From: Thiotrichaceae bacterium | Lineage (GTDB): Bacteria > Pseudomonadota > Gammaproteobacteria > Thiotrichales > Thiotrichaceae | Assembly: GCA_015486375.1 (NCBI GenBank) | Contig: WFRR01000109.1 | Coordinates: 1-34,859, forward strand | DNA length: 34,859 nucleotides | Direction: 5' to 3' | Shown: one piece after another, positions 1 to 8,714 of the stretch | Numbering within the stretch: position 1 is the first letter of the stretch | Layout of the letters: every line of letters starts with the position of its first letter | The notes under the pieces: generated by a model | Seen by the model: only the letters and a program-made list of their open reading frames with translations | What the model was told of the DNA's origin: nothing | Database searches by the model: none | Position numbers and translations under genes: made by a program

Positions 1-792
1 ACTGATATCGCTGATTGGATTATCATCAAGCGAAAGGATTTCTAATTGTGTCAACGCGGCGAGCGGACTGATATCGCTGATTGGATTATCATCAAGCGAA
101 AGGTTTGTTAATTGCGTCAACACGTCGAGCGGGCTAATATCGCTGATTTGATTATTATTAAGCCAAAGGGTTGTTAATTGCGTCAACGCGGCGAGCGGAC
201 TAATATCGCTGATTTGATTATTATTAAGCCAAAGGGTTGTTAATTGCGTCAACGCGGCGAGCGGACTGATATCGCTGATTGGATTATCATCAAGCGAAAG
301 GATTTCTAATTGCGTCAACGCGTCGAGCGGACTGATATCGCTGATTGGATTACCATCAAGCGAAAGGCTTGTTAATTGCGTCAACGCGTCGAGCGGACTG
401 ATATCGCTGATTGGATTACCATCAAGCGAAAGGCTTGTTAATTGCGTCAACGCGGCGAACGGACTGATATCGTTGACTTGATTATCATTAAAATCAAGGC
501 TTGTTAATTGTATCAACGCGGTGAGCGGACTGATGTCACTTACTTGAGTATTAGAAAGATGAAGGCGTGCTAATTGTGTCAACGCGGTGAGCGGACTGAT
601 ATCTCTGACTGGATTATCACTAAGCAAAAGGACTTTTAATTGCGTCAACGCGGTGAGCGGACTGATATCGCTGACTTGATTATTACTGAGCAAAAGGACT
701 TTTAATTGCGTCAACGCGGCGAGTAGACTGATATCGCTGACTTGATTATTACTGAGCAAAAGGGCTGTTAATTGCGTTAATTGATTTAATTC
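1..792. repeat. Twelve tandem 66-bp units encoding leucine-rich repeats
   Basis: Twelve consecutive units of exactly 66 bp start at 1, 67, 133 and so on to 727. Each begins with a variant of ACTGATATCGCTGA. Units 3 and 4 differ at one position, units 6 and 7 at two, and units 1 and 5 at two. The four units nearest the gene start (8-11) and unit 12 are more diverged. Whole units and blocks therefore appear to have been duplicated recently, more so away from the gene's 5' end. Confidence 0.95.
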
Positions 793-1050
793 ACCAATAT
801 CACTGTCTTGCAATTGTCTATCTTTACACGTAAAGGTTTGTAAGGTTTGTAATTCAGTTTGAGAAGGGGTATGACCGAATTGATCCACTAAGCAAGAGTG
901 TAATTTAGCATTATTAATCGTTATAACATTAGGATCTACAGTCACATTAATCGGATCATGACTAATAATGGTATGTTGTGCAATGATTTCTGAATTTACG
1001 ACCAATAATAGGACGAGAGTGATTGCAGCGAATATATTCTGGGATTTCAT
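1..1050 (-). CDS. Secreted internalin-type leucine-rich repeat protein, 3' end outside window
   Basis: An open frame of 350 codons runs without a stop from an ATG at 1050 to the left edge, so the C-terminus is missing. The first ~24 residues (MKSQNIFAAITLVLLLVVNS, then EIIAQ) look like a Sec signal peptide. A short N-terminal part with two cysteines (HSCLVDQ, FTCKD) precedes at least 12 leucine-rich repeats of exactly 22 residues, such as LTALTQLKVLLLSNNQVSDI. This is the internalin-like spacing, with conserved L, N and the DISPL turn. Such proteins usually act outside the cytoplasm in protein binding or adhesion; the ligand cannot be told. A weak AGAGAA lies 11-16 nt before the start. The family call is firm. 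The function and the anchoring mode (surface, outer membrane or secreted) are unknown because the C-terminus is not visible. Confidence 0.85.
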   Translation of the reverse strand, partial: MKSQNIFAAITLVLLLVVNSEIIAQHTIISHDPINVTVDPNVITINNAKLHSCLVDQFGHTPSQTELQTLQTFTCKDRQLQDSDIGELNQLTQLTALLLSNNQVSDISLLAALTQLKVLLLSNNQVSDISPLTALTQLKVLLLSDNPVRDISPLTALTQLARLHLSNTQVSDISPLTALIQLTSLDFNDNQVNDISPFAALTQLTSLSLDGNPISDISPLDALTQLTSLSLDGNPISDISPLDALTQLEILSLDDNPISDISPLAALTQLTTLWLNNNQISDISPLAALTQLTTLWLNNNQISDISPLDVLTQLTNLSLDDNPISDISPLAALTQLEILSLDDNPISDIS

Positions 1051-1103
1051 AAGTGGTTATTCTCTAAAAAGTTGGATCGATTTTGCGTATCAATTAATGA
1101 AGA

Positions 1104-1364
1104 TTGCGTTTCCTCGACTTATATCTCGGTGGACGTGAAGATAAAAGCAGTAATAGGGGGTGTTATATTCATGCGGCTAAATTACTACGCGAAAAAATCT
1201 TTCTTGCTATTGAAACCCCTGACAGTAATATTTGGAACACGCATCAAGCAACAGCTCATCATCAAGCACTCAGAACACGTTATGAAGATAAGCTTTGTAC
1301 ACTGCTTGAGATGGAGGTGGTGAATGATTTTGAACATCTAAAAAAGTTTATTGCTAAACTCTAA
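1104..1364 (+). pseudogene. Unrecognised ORF fragment, possible gene remnant
   Basis: This frame codes for 86 residues from a TTG codon to a TAA stop. There is no ATG near its beginning, and two stops (TAA, TGA at 1095-1100) lie just upstream in frame. The protein is hydrophilic and looks like real coding sequence, for example KLLREKIFLAIETPDSNIW and the ending NDFEHLKKFIAKL. I do not recognise a family. The neighbouring frame is open from before 1072 to 1323, so a frameshift joining the two frames near 1100-1130 is possible. It could be the 3' remnant of a longer gene, or a small gene with a TTG start; no clear ribosome binding site supports the latter. Confidence 0.3.
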
Positions 1365-1369
1365 AATGA

Positions 1370-1389
1370 CGGGTAACAGAAAATACCCG
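1370..1389. terminator. Small hairpin after the ORF fragment
   Basis: CGGGTA (1370-1375) and TACCCG (1384-1389) pair perfectly around an 8-nt loop, six bases after the stop of the 1104-1364 frame. No proper T-run follows on the plus strand, so terminator activity is doubtful. Nothing else is evident in 1390-1542, an AT-rich stretch between this point and the peroxiredoxin stop. Confidence 0.3.
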
Positions 1390-1542
1390 CCCCTATTTAA
1401 GAAACGATAAATATTTTTTAAAAAGGTGTAGCTGAAGGATGTGATTAGATAATCAGCGTATTAAATCAAAAATATCAGGTTTATTTATATTTCAATATTT
1501 TAGTATAAATATCCGTTACTGCGTAACATCAATTAATAACCG

Positions 1543-2271
1543 CTATTCAAACCACTCAACTAAATCACTTGAACCACCGACATGGTCACCATCGATAAAT
1601 ATTTGTGGGACAGAGCTAGTCCCTGATAAAGCCCGTAATGACACATCGGTATAATCACGTCCGAGTACTAATTCTTCATACTCAATCCCTTTTTTGGTTA
1701 ATAGTGCTTTAGCATTAGCACAGTAAGGACAACCTTGACGACTAAAAATAGTCGCATTGATCGGTGGCTTCGCATTCGGTGCAATGTAGCTTAGCATCGT
1801 ATCGGCATCAGAAACTTCAAAGGGGTCACCCGGTTCATTGGGTTCAATAAACATTTTATCAATCACCCCATTCTTGACTAACATCGAATAGCGCCAAGAA
1901 CGTTTACCAAAGCCTAAGTCGTCTTTATCAACCAAGAGTCCCATTGCATCAGTAAATTCGCCATTACCATCAGGGATAAAGGTTAATTTATCTGCGCTTT
2001 GATCTTTCGCCCACTGGTTCATGACAAAAGTATCATTAACCGACATACAAACAATTTCATCAACGCCATTATTAAGTAATGTGGCGTGTAACTGATTAAA
2101 ACGCGGGACATGTGCAGAAGAGCAGGTCGGTGTGTAAGCTCCCGGTAATGAGAATACAATCACTGTTTTATTGCTGAATAACGCTTTACTCGTGACATCG
2201 ACCCATTGGTTATCACGGTAAGTATGAAACGTTACCTCGGGTACGTTTTGACCTTCTTTATTGGTAAACAT
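1543..2271 (-). CDS. Hybrid peroxiredoxin-glutaredoxin (Prx5-Grx fusion)
   Basis: A 242-residue thiol peroxidase reducing hydrogen peroxide and alkyl hydroperoxides in the cytoplasm, carrying its own reductant domain. Residues 1-165 are a Prx5-type peroxiredoxin with the peroxidatic cysteine Cys50 in PGAYTPTCSS. Residues 172-242 are a glutaredoxin with the redox pair Cys181-Pro-Tyr-Cys184, the cis-proline segment SVPQ (Pro222) and a GGSSDL glutathione-binding turn. This matches the Haemophilus hybrid enzyme, which uses glutathione. The ATG has GGAAG 8 nt upstream. The gene lies 20 bp after lon and probably reads through from it. In many gammaproteobacteria hupB occupies this position, and hybrid Prx-Grx genes are often beside oxyR; neither is seen here. 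Confidence 0.95.
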   Translation of the reverse strand: MFTNKEGQNVPEVTFHTYRDNQWVDVTSKALFSNKTVIVFSLPGAYTPTCSSAHVPRFNQLHATLLNNGVDEIVCMSVNDTFVMNQWAKDQSADKLTFIPDGNGEFTDAMGLLVDKDDLGFGKRSWRYSMLVKNGVIDKMFIEPNEPGDPFEVSDADTMLSYIAPNAKPPINATIFSRQGCPYCANAKALLTKKGIEYEELVLGRDYTDVSLRALSGTSSVPQIFIDGDHVGGSSDLVEWFE

Positions 2272-2291
2272 GATTTTTCTTCCAGTTATAT

Positions 2292-4712
2292 TTAGTGAGC
2301 GCGAACTTCAGAGCTATCTTCTGCTTTAATCGTTTGTGATTGAGGCTTATCTTCTTTTTCAGATAATGCTTCAGGCATACTTTCTAAGGCTAGATTAAGC
2401 ACTTCATCAATCCATTTTACGGGCGTAATATTAAGACCATTACTGATATTTTTAGGAATTTCTTCAAGGTCTTTTTTGTTCTCATGTGGAATCAATACAT
2501 CGGTAATACCACCACGATGGGCAGCCAGTAATTTCTCTTTTAATCCACCAATTGGAAGGACTTCACCGCGTAGGGTAATTTCACCTGTCATCGCTACATT
2601 AGCCCGTACAGGAATATTGGTCATTGAAGAAACAATCGCTGTTACCATGCCAACCCCTGCGCTAGGGCCATCTTTAGGGGTTGCACCTTCAGGAACATGA
2701 ATATGTACATTGTGTTTCTTTAAGTAACTTCGTCTTAGACCTAAAGAAATAGCTCGACTTTTAACCACAGTTTCAGCCGCCGCAATGGATTCTTTCATCA
2801 CGTCGCCTAATTGACCTGTACTTTTGATGGTGCCATTCCCTGGTAAAGTGACACTTTCAATGGTTAGTAATTCACCTCCAACAGAAGTCCAAGCTAAACC
2901 TGTGACTTGACCCACTCGATTTTCTTTATCCGCTTTACCATAATCAAAACGTTGTACACCTAAGTACTTTTTAAGGTTTTTAATACTTATTGCAGATTTC
3001 TTTTTCTTAGTATTTAAAAGATGTTCTTTAACCACTTTACGGCAAATTTTAGAGATTTCACGCTCTAAATTTCGTACCCCTGCTTCTCGCGTATAGTGAC
3101 GAATAATGCCTCGAATAGCGGATTCACTAATCGTTAATTCACCGCGTTTAATACCATTGTTTTTAAATTGTTTCGGGGTTAAATAGTTTTTAGCAATATT
3201 CCATTTTTCATCTTCGGTATAACCGGGAATATGAATCACTTCCATACGATCAAGTAATGGTCCGGGAATATTTAGCGTATTGGAGGTTGCAACAAACATA
3301 ACGTCAGAAAGGTCAAAATCAACTTCTAAATAATGATCAGCAAAGCTACTATTTTGTTCTGGATCAAGCACTTCAAGCATCGCTGAGGCAGGATCACCGC
3401 GAAAGTCCATTGCCATTTTATCGATTTCATCCAATAAAAATAAAGGGTTACGTGTCGCAACCCGACTTAAGTTTTGAATGATTTTTCCTGGAAGTGAACC
3501 AATATAAGTACGACGATGTCCCCGAATTTCAGATTCATCTCTAACCCCGCCTAGCGCCATACGGGTAAATTTACGCCCTGTTGCTCGTGCGATTGACTGA
3601 CCTAAAGAGGTTTTACCGACACCTGGAGGTCCAACAAGACACATAATCGGTCCTTTGAGTTTTTTAACCCGTTGTTGTACCGCAAGATATTCTAAAATTC
3701 GTTCTTTGATTTTATCTAAACCATAATGATCATCATCTAAGATTTTCTGTGCTTTGGATAAATCAGAAGAAACCCGTGATTTCTTTTTCCAAGGGACACC
3801 AATGAGGCAATCAAGGTAATTACGTACCACGGTTGCCTCAGCAGACATCGGAGACATCATTTTAAGTTTCTTAAGTTCAGAATCTGCCTTTTCTTGCGCT
3901 TCTTTGGGGAGACCTGCTTTCTTAATTTTTTCAGCTAATTCATCGGTTTCACTGGATGATTCTTCACTATCACCCAGCTCTTTTTGAATCGCTTTCATTT
4001 GTTCATTCAAATAGTATTCGCGTTGACTGCGATCCATTTGCTGTTTGACTCGACTGCGAATTTTCTGTTCAACTTGCAGTAAATCAATCTCACCTTCAAT
4101 CACTTCCATGAGATAAGATAAGCGTTCTTCTACATCTAAAATGGCGAGAACTTTTTGTTTTTCCGATAATTTTAGCCCTAAGTGCGCCACAATGGTATCA
4201 CTTAAACGGCTAGCACTTTCAATACCTGATAAAGAGGAAAGAATTTCAGGAGGGACTTTTTTATTGAGTTTAACGTACTGCTCAAATAAGCCATTGAGTG
4301 ACTGCGATAAAGCTCGTTCTTTACGAGGCTTCATCTCATTAATAGAATGTTGAATTTCTATATCAGCTATTTGATATTCATCATCATGGTTATGCAACGC
4401 ATGTACCACAACACGATCGACTCCTTCAACTAAAACTTTTAAGGTGCCATCAGGCAATTTTAAAAGTTGTAGAATATTTGCCAGTGTACCAAATTCATAA
4501 ATATCCTTTTTCTCAGGTGTATCAACCTCTGCATTTTTTTGTGCAACTAATAAGACTTGTTTGCCCTTTTGCATAGCCGCATCTAAGGCAGCAATCGATT
4601 TCTTTCGACCCACAAAAAGAGGGATTACCATCCGTGGATATACCACTACATCACGTAGCGGCAATACAGGGATATTCATAATTTCACCAAACTGTTCTGC
4701 TTCTGTTGACAT
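2292..4712 (-). CDS. lon: ATP-dependent protease La (Lon)
   Basis: An 806-residue AAA+ serine protease that unfolds and degrades damaged and short-lived regulatory proteins in the cytoplasm. An N-terminal substrate-binding LON domain begins near residue 12 (IPVLPLRDVVVYP). A coiled-coil middle follows, then the ATPase with Walker A GPPGVGKTS at 361-369 and Walker B FLLDEIDK. The C-terminal protease domain has Ser684 in KDGPSAG and Lys727 in GGLKEK as the catalytic dyad; the 43-residue separation matches E. coli Lon. The length is about 20 residues above E. coli because of a charged Ser/Glu-rich C-terminal tail. The ATG at 4712 has AGAGG upstream. The gene follows clpX with an 80-bp gap containing its own heat-shock-type promoter (4751-4776). 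Confidence 0.98.
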   Translation of the reverse strand: MSTEAEQFGEIMNIPVLPLRDVVVYPRMVIPLFVGRKKSIAALDAAMQKGKQVLLVAQKNAEVDTPEKKDIYEFGTLANILQLLKLPDGTLKVLVEGVDRVVVHALHNHDDEYQIADIEIQHSINEMKPRKERALSQSLNGLFEQYVKLNKKVPPEILSSLSGIESASRLSDTIVAHLGLKLSEKQKVLAILDVEERLSYLMEVIEGEIDLLQVEQKIRSRVKQQMDRSQREYYLNEQMKAIQKELGDSEESSSETDELAEKIKKAGLPKEAQEKADSELKKLKMMSPMSAEATVVRNYLDCLIGVPWKKKSRVSSDLSKAQKILDDDHYGLDKIKERILEYLAVQQRVKKLKGPIMCLVGPPGVGKTSLGQSIARATGRKFTRMALGGVRDESEIRGHRRTYIGSLPGKIIQNLSRVATRNPLFLLDEIDKMAMDFRGDPASAMLEVLDPEQNSSFADHYLEVDFDLSDVMFVATSNTLNIPGPLLDRMEVIHIPGYTEDEKWNIAKNYLTPKQFKNNGIKRGELTISESAIRGIIRHYTREAGVRNLEREISKICRKVVKEHLLNTKKKKSAISIKNLKKYLGVQRFDYGKADKENRVGQVTGLAWTSVGGELLTIESVTLPGNGTIKSTGQLGDVMKESIAAAETVVKSRAISLGLRRSYLKKHNVHIHVPEGATPKDGPSAGVGMVTAIVSSMTNIPVRANVAMTGEITLRGEVLPIGGLKEKLLAAHRGGITDVLIPHENKKDLEEIPKNISNGLNITPVKWIDEVLNLALESMPEALSEKEDKPQSQTIKAEDSSEVRAH

Positions 4713-4750
4713 CGATAGCCTCTTATTAGATTGATACTGATAAACTGAGA

Positions 4751-4776
4751 ATGGGGATTGTCGCTAACTTTTCAAG
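4751..4776 (-). promoter_or_regulatory. Sigma32 (RpoH)-type heat-shock promoter of lon
   Basis: Read on the minus strand, CTTGAA (4776-4771) and CCCCAT (4756-4751) are separated by 14 bp and followed by TCT. This is nearly perfect against the E. coli sigma32 consensus of CTTGAA, 13-14 bp, CCCCATNT. It lies 39 bp upstream of the lon ATG, in the clpX-lon gap, so transcription would start about 32 bp before lon. Confidence 0.85.
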
Positions 4777-4792
4777 ACATAATAAACCTGTT

Positions 4793-6076
4793 TTAATCTG
4801 TTCCTGTTGCTAAAGCGACGGGGGGATTTTCATAAATTCGATAAGGTTCACATTCACCATTAACAACGGCTTCATCAATCACCACTTTGCTAACTTCTTC
4901 CTCTGAAGGCAAGTCATACATGGTATTCAATAAGACATTTTCCATAATGGTACGTAAACCCCGCGCACCTGTTTTACGTTGCTTAGATTTTGCTGCAATT
5001 GCGGTTAAACCATCTTGCCTAAACTCAAGCTCTGCCCCTTCCATAGAAAATAGCTTTTCATATTGCTTAATAATGGCATTTTTAGGTTCAGTTAAAATAC
5101 GCACCAAAGCATGTTCATCTAATTCTTCTAAGGTAGCAACCACAGGAAGACGACCGACAAATTCAGGAATTAAACCGTATTTAACCAGATCATCGGCTTC
5201 AATATCTTTGATGACTTCACCAAAGTTCTGAGTCTCATCTTTAGCTTTAACATCTGCGCCAAAACCAATACCACTTTTTTCAGTACGATTTTGAATAATC
5301 TTTTCCATACCTGCAAAAGCACCACCCACAATAAAGAGAATATTCTTAGTATCGACTTGTAAATATTCTTGTTGTGGGTGTTTTCTGCCCCCTTGGGGTG
5401 GAATGGATGCAACCGTTCCCTCAATTAATTTGAGTAAAGCTTGTTGAACACCTTCCCCTGAGACATCTCGGGTAATTGAAACATTATCACCTTTGCGTGA
5501 GATTTTATCGATCTCATCCACATAGATAATACCTGTTTGTGCTTTCTCAACATCATAGTCACAACGCTGTAAAAGCTTTTGAATAATATTTTCAACATCC
5601 TCACCGACATAACCTGCTTCGGTCAATGTCGTAGCATCAGCAATACTAAAGGGAACATCTAAGATACGTGCTAAGGTTTCTGCTAGTAATGTTTTACCAC
5701 TGCCTGTTGGACCCAATAGCATAATATTACTTTTAGATAGTTCAACATCATCTTTACTGCTATTGTTACTTTCGAGGCGTTTATAGTGATTATAAACAGC
5801 AACGGCGAGTACTTTTTTAGCCTCATCTTGACCAATTACATAGTCATTTAATAGATCATTAATTTCACGGGGCTTAGGCAGATCTGTTTTTTTATCTTCA
5901 TCTTTTACACCTTCCAATTCGTCACGAATAATTTCATTGCATAAATCAACGCACTCATCGCATACATAAACAGAAGGACCAGCAATTAATTTACGAACTT
6001 CATGCTGACTTTTTCCACAAAAGGAGCAGTAGAGTAGTTTCCCACCTTTTTTATCACCCTTGTCATTTGTACTCAT
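4793..6076 (-). CDS. clpX: ATP-dependent Clp protease ATP-binding subunit ClpX
   Basis: A 427-residue AAA+ unfoldase that recognises tagged or specific proteins and threads them into ClpP. The N-terminal zinc-binding domain has Cys17, Cys20, Cys39 and Cys42. Walker A is GPTGSGKT at 122-129 and Walker B is IIYVDEIDK. The RKH pore loop (GGRKHP) and the IGF loop that docks on ClpP (SGIGFG) are present, so partnership with the neighbouring ClpP is well supported. The ATG at 6076 has GAGG about 7 nt upstream. A 257-bp gap with a terminator separates it from clpP, so clpX has its own transcription start, possibly with some read-through. No convincing heat-shock promoter was found in that gap. Confidence 0.98.
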   Translation of the reverse strand: MSTNDKGDKKGGKLLYCSFCGKSQHEVRKLIAGPSVYVCDECVDLCNEIIRDELEGVKDEDKKTDLPKPREINDLLNDYVIGQDEAKKVLAVAVYNHYKRLESNNSSKDDVELSKSNIMLLGPTGSGKTLLAETLARILDVPFSIADATTLTEAGYVGEDVENIIQKLLQRCDYDVEKAQTGIIYVDEIDKISRKGDNVSITRDVSGEGVQQALLKLIEGTVASIPPQGGRKHPQQEYLQVDTKNILFIVGGAFAGMEKIIQNRTEKSGIGFGADVKAKDETQNFGEVIKDIEADDLVKYGLIPEFVGRLPVVATLEELDEHALVRILTEPKNAIIKQYEKLFSMEGAELEFRQDGLTAIAAKSKQRKTGARGLRTIMENVLLNTMYDLPSEEEVSKVVIDEAVVNGECEPYRIYENPPVALATGTD

Positions 6077-6280
6077 TCAAAACCTCATGTTTCTAGTGCT
6101 TTTTACAGTTTCATACTCATAAAGCATTGTTACTCTACGACCTTATACCATGCCGTATTTGTTAAAAATATTCAATCCTAAAAAATAAGTGGTTAATTTC
6201 CGCTTAAGTTATAGTGTTCTTATTTATACTATTTTCTGAGTTAAAACCCTTTGTGTCTGTTGACTGTTTACAGGGTCAAA

Positions 6281-6320
6281 AACAAAAATAGCCCGACAAA
6301 GCGGGCTGTTTTTGTTTTTT
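6281..6320. terminator. Bidirectional rho-independent terminator between clpP and clpX
   Basis: AGCCCG (6290-6295) and CGGGCT (6302-6307) form a perfect stem with a 6-nt loop. A-rich sequence lies on the left and GTTTTTGTTTTTT on the right, so each strand ends in a T-rich tail. It starts 14 bp past the clpP stop and would end the tig-clpP transcript. The rest of 6077-6280 is AT-rich leader for clpX without a clear promoter. Confidence 0.85.
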
Positions 6321-6333
6321 CTAATGATAGATA

Positions 6334-6948
6334 TTAAGTATTACGGCTACTTAATACAGTATCGATTAAGCCATAATTTTTAGCTTCTTCAGCGGTCATA
6401 AAGTTGTCTCGATCAGTATCACGTTCAATCTGTTCAAGGTCTTGCCCACTGTGTAGAGCCAATACCTTATTTAATTCTGCGCGTGTCTTTAATATTTCTT
6501 TGGCATGAATTTCAATATCGGTCGCTTGTCCCTGAAACCCTCCTAAAGGCTGATGAATCATCACTCGCGAATGTTGCAAACTATGACGTTTACCTTCAGT
6601 TCCACCTGCCAGTAAAATTGCGCCCATACTGGCTGCTTGACCAATACACAAAGTACTCACATCAGGTTTAATAAACTGCATGGTATCGTAAATCGCCATT
6701 CCTGCAGTAACCACACCACCGGGGGAATTAATATAAAGATGAATGTCTTTATCAGGATTTTCAGATTCTAAAAATAACAATTGGGCAACGATTAAGTTAG
6801 CCATATGGTCTTCGACTTGCCCAACACAAAAGATCACCCGCTCTTTTAGTAAACGTGAGTAGATATCATAAGAGCGTTCTCCTCGTGAAGTTTGCTCCAC
6901 GACCATCGGAACGAGATTGGACACGGTGTCTATGGTTGTATTTTGCAT
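6334..6948 (-). CDS. clpP: ATP-dependent Clp protease proteolytic subunit ClpP
   Basis: A 204-residue serine peptidase forming the 14-subunit chamber that degrades proteins fed by ClpX. The catalytic triad is visible as Ser107 (GQAASMGA), His132 (MIHQP) and Asp181 (DRDNF), with the 25- and 49-residue spacings of the E. coli enzyme. The oxyanion/handle sequence YINSPGG lies at 72-78. The N-terminal ~12 residues probably form a self-cleaved propeptide, as in E. coli. The start codon lies 37 bp after the tig stop without an evident promoter, so it is probably co-transcribed with tig. It is followed by a strong terminator. Confidence 0.98.
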   Translation of the reverse strand: MQNTTIDTVSNLVPMVVEQTSRGERSYDIYSRLLKERVIFCVGQVEDHMANLIVAQLLFLESENPDKDIHLYINSPGGVVTAGMAIYDTMQFIKPDVSTLCIGQAASMGAILLAGGTEGKRHSLQHSRVMIHQPLGGFQGQATDIEIHAKEILKTRAELNKVLALHSGQDLEQIERDTDRDNFMTAEEAKNYGLIDTVLSSRNT

Positions 6949-6985
6949 AGTAGATTCTCTATTATATTATTATTGTTAGGCTTGT

Positions 6986-8308
6986 TTAAGCAGCGGCAGA
7001 CTGTCTATTCATGATGCTATCAAAATTACTTTCTGCTTCTTCTACAGTCATTTGTGCTGATGCCCAATCTACAATTAAATCTTCCATTACAGCGGCTTCA
7101 ATTCTTTGCATAGCTTGCTGATTACTACGATAATAGTCAACTAAGGCTTTAGGATCTTCATAGGTTGATGCTAGTTCTTCTAATTTAGCTTCAACTTTAG
7201 CATCATCTTTTTTGATGTCTTTTTGACGAATAATTTCACCTACCAATAAGCCTAGCTTGACGCGCTTTTCGGCTTTTTCTTGAAAGAGATCATCAGGTAA
7301 AGTACTAAGATCAAGGTTTTGTTGTGTCGTGCCACCTTGCTGCATTTCTTGTTGCATTTCTTCACGTACGTGCTTAATTTCTTCAGTCACTAAGCTAGTC
7401 GGGATGTCAAAGTCATGTGCATTTGCCAAGGTATCCATGACCTGAATTTTTAATTTGTTTTGGATAGCACTAGCAAGTTCACGCTGCATATTTTCATTGA
7501 TAGTTTCACGCAGTGCATCAACTTCGCCTGACTCAATACCAAACTTTTTAATAAAATCTGCATCTAATTCGGGTTTATCGGCTGCTTGAATCTTTTTAAC
7601 TGTCTGTGTAAATTGGGCTGTTTTACCTTGTAGCTTTTCTGTTTGATAATCATCAGGGAAGGTAACATCCGTAGTTTTTTCTTCACCGATAGACATACCG
7701 ACTAATGCTGTTTCAAAGTCTGCTAACATACGACCGCTGCCTAGCTCAATTTTTACATCTTTTGCTGTGCCACCATCGAAGCTTTCGCCCTCAATAAGAC
7801 CACTAAAATCAATTGTCAATGAGTCACCATTTTTTGCAGCACGTTCAACATCAATCCATGTTGTTTGTTGACTACGTAGTGTCTCAATCATTTTATCAAT
7901 ATCAGCATTATTAACTTGTGCAGATTCCCGCGTAACGGTGTGAGATTCTAAAGCTGCGATTTCAATATCAGGGTATACGTCAAAGCTTGCAGTGAATTCA
8001 ATATCTTTTCCGTATTGAAATATCTTTGTTTCAATATTGGGTAAACCAACAACGCGCTGTTCTTCTTGCGTTGCTGCTTCATAGAAAGAGGCTTGAATAA
8101 TACCGCCTGCAACTTCTCGATAGACATCATTGCCATGTATTTTTTTGACAACACTAAGGGGGACTTTACCAGGACGAAAACCATCCAGACGAACTTTGCC
8201 ACGCATTTCTTTTAAACGCTTATCAACTTCTAGATCAGCACGGTCGGCTGGCACTTCGATTGTCATTTTTCTTTGGATGTTGCCAGTGGATTCAACGGAA
8301 ACTTGCAT
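6986..8308 (-). CDS. tig: Trigger factor (ribosome-associated chaperone)
   Basis: A 440-residue chaperone and peptidyl-prolyl isomerase that binds the ribosome exit tunnel and shields nascent chains. The ribosome-docking signature GFRPGKVP is at residues 43-50. An FKBP-type domain follows around 160-245 (TIDFSGLIEGESF), and the C-terminal helical arms complete the protein. The open frame extends to 8467, but that extension is the tRNA-Leu gene translated. The ATG at 8308 gives the conserved start MQVSVESTGN and has GAGG 8 nt upstream. It lies downstream of four tRNA genes and probably shares their transcript, continuing into clpP. Confidence 0.97.
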   Translation of the reverse strand: MQVSVESTGNIQRKMTIEVPADRADLEVDKRLKEMRGKVRLDGFRPGKVPLSVVKKIHGNDVYREVAGGIIQASFYEAATQEEQRVVGLPNIETKIFQYGKDIEFTASFDVYPDIEIAALESHTVTRESAQVNNADIDKMIETLRSQQTTWIDVERAAKNGDSLTIDFSGLIEGESFDGGTAKDVKIELGSGRMLADFETALVGMSIGEEKTTDVTFPDDYQTEKLQGKTAQFTQTVKKIQAADKPELDADFIKKFGIESGEVDALRETINENMQRELASAIQNKLKIQVMDTLANAHDFDIPTSLVTEEIKHVREEMQQEMQQGGTTQQNLDLSTLPDDLFQEKAEKRVKLGLLVGEIIRQKDIKKDDAKVEAKLEELASTYEDPKALVDYYRSNQQAMQRIEAAVMEDLIVDWASAQMTVEEAESNFDSIMNRQSAAA

Positions 8309-8388
8309 GAAACAAACCTCAATATAACAAACGCCATGTTTCGCTATGACATTTGATTCAATAATTCTAAATATAGGGGAAAAATAAA

Positions 8389-8473
8389 TGGTGCGAAAGG
8401 AGAGACTCGAACTCTCACGCCTTGCGGCACTGGAACCTAAATCCAGCGTGTCTACCAATTTCACCACTCTCGC
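8389..8473 (-). tRNA. tRNA-Leu (anticodon UAG)
   Basis: An 85-nt cloverleaf with acceptor stem GCGAGAG/CTTTCGC, encoded CCA (8389-8391), D-arm, long class II variable arm and T-arm GAGTTCGAGTCTC. The anticodon loop TTTAGGT gives UAG, which reads CUN leucine codons. It is the last of four tRNA genes before tig. Confidence 0.95.
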
Positions 8474-8500
8474 ACGGTGGTCACTACTCTCATTTTAAGA

Positions 8501-8515
8501 GAGAGCGGGATTATA
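8501..8515 (-). promoter_or_regulatory. Internal promoter -10 and GC-rich discriminator before tRNA-Leu/tig
   Basis: On the minus strand a perfect -10 hexamer TATAAT (8515-8510) is followed at once by CCCGCTCTC (8509-8501). The same discriminator follows the -10 of the promoter upstream of tRNA-Pro. The -35 is weak (TTCAGC at 16 bp or CTTCAG at 17 bp). It lies 37 bp upstream of tRNA-Leu and could drive tRNA-Leu, tig and clpP separately from the upstream tRNAs. Confidence 0.5.
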
Positions 8516-8587
8516 CAGCTTTCATCAATAAGCTGAAGTATAATTATGAGAATTATACGGAATATTTTCTAAATTTAACTTTTTAAG

Positions 8588-8664
8588 TGGGGTGGATGAT
8601 GGGGCTTGAACCCACGACCGCCGGAATCACAATCCGGAGCTCTACCAGCTGAGCTACACCCACC
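8588..8664 (-). tRNA. tRNA-His (anticodon GUG)
   Basis: A 77-nt cloverleaf including the extra 5' G(-1) paired with the discriminator C, the hallmark of histidine tRNA. The acceptor stem is GTGGGTG/CATCCAC and CCA is encoded at 8588-8590. The anticodon loop TTGTGAT gives GUG. Confidence 0.96.
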
Positions 8665-8714
8665 ACTGGAAAATCAAATTTTACTGCTGCTGCCAACTAC
8701 TTTATTCTAAAAAA

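Noticed and set aside
1-792. Regular repeats suggesting a CRISPR array
   Set aside because: The units are contiguous with no unique spacers, and translate in one frame to leucine-rich repeats.
1521-1533. Hairpin GTTAC/GTAAC after the peroxiredoxin gene as a terminator
   Set aside because: A five-base AT-rich stem without a T-run is too weak to call.
2476-5231. Antisense ORFs opposite lon and clpX (2476-2700, 4141-4353, 4887-5231)
   Set aside because: They lie entirely within strongly conserved genes on the other strand and have no ribosome sites.
8309-8467. N-terminal extension of trigger factor beginning MVKLVDTLDLGSS
   Set aside because: It is the tRNA-Leu gene read as protein. The conserved start MQVSVESTGN with GAGG upstream lies at 8308.
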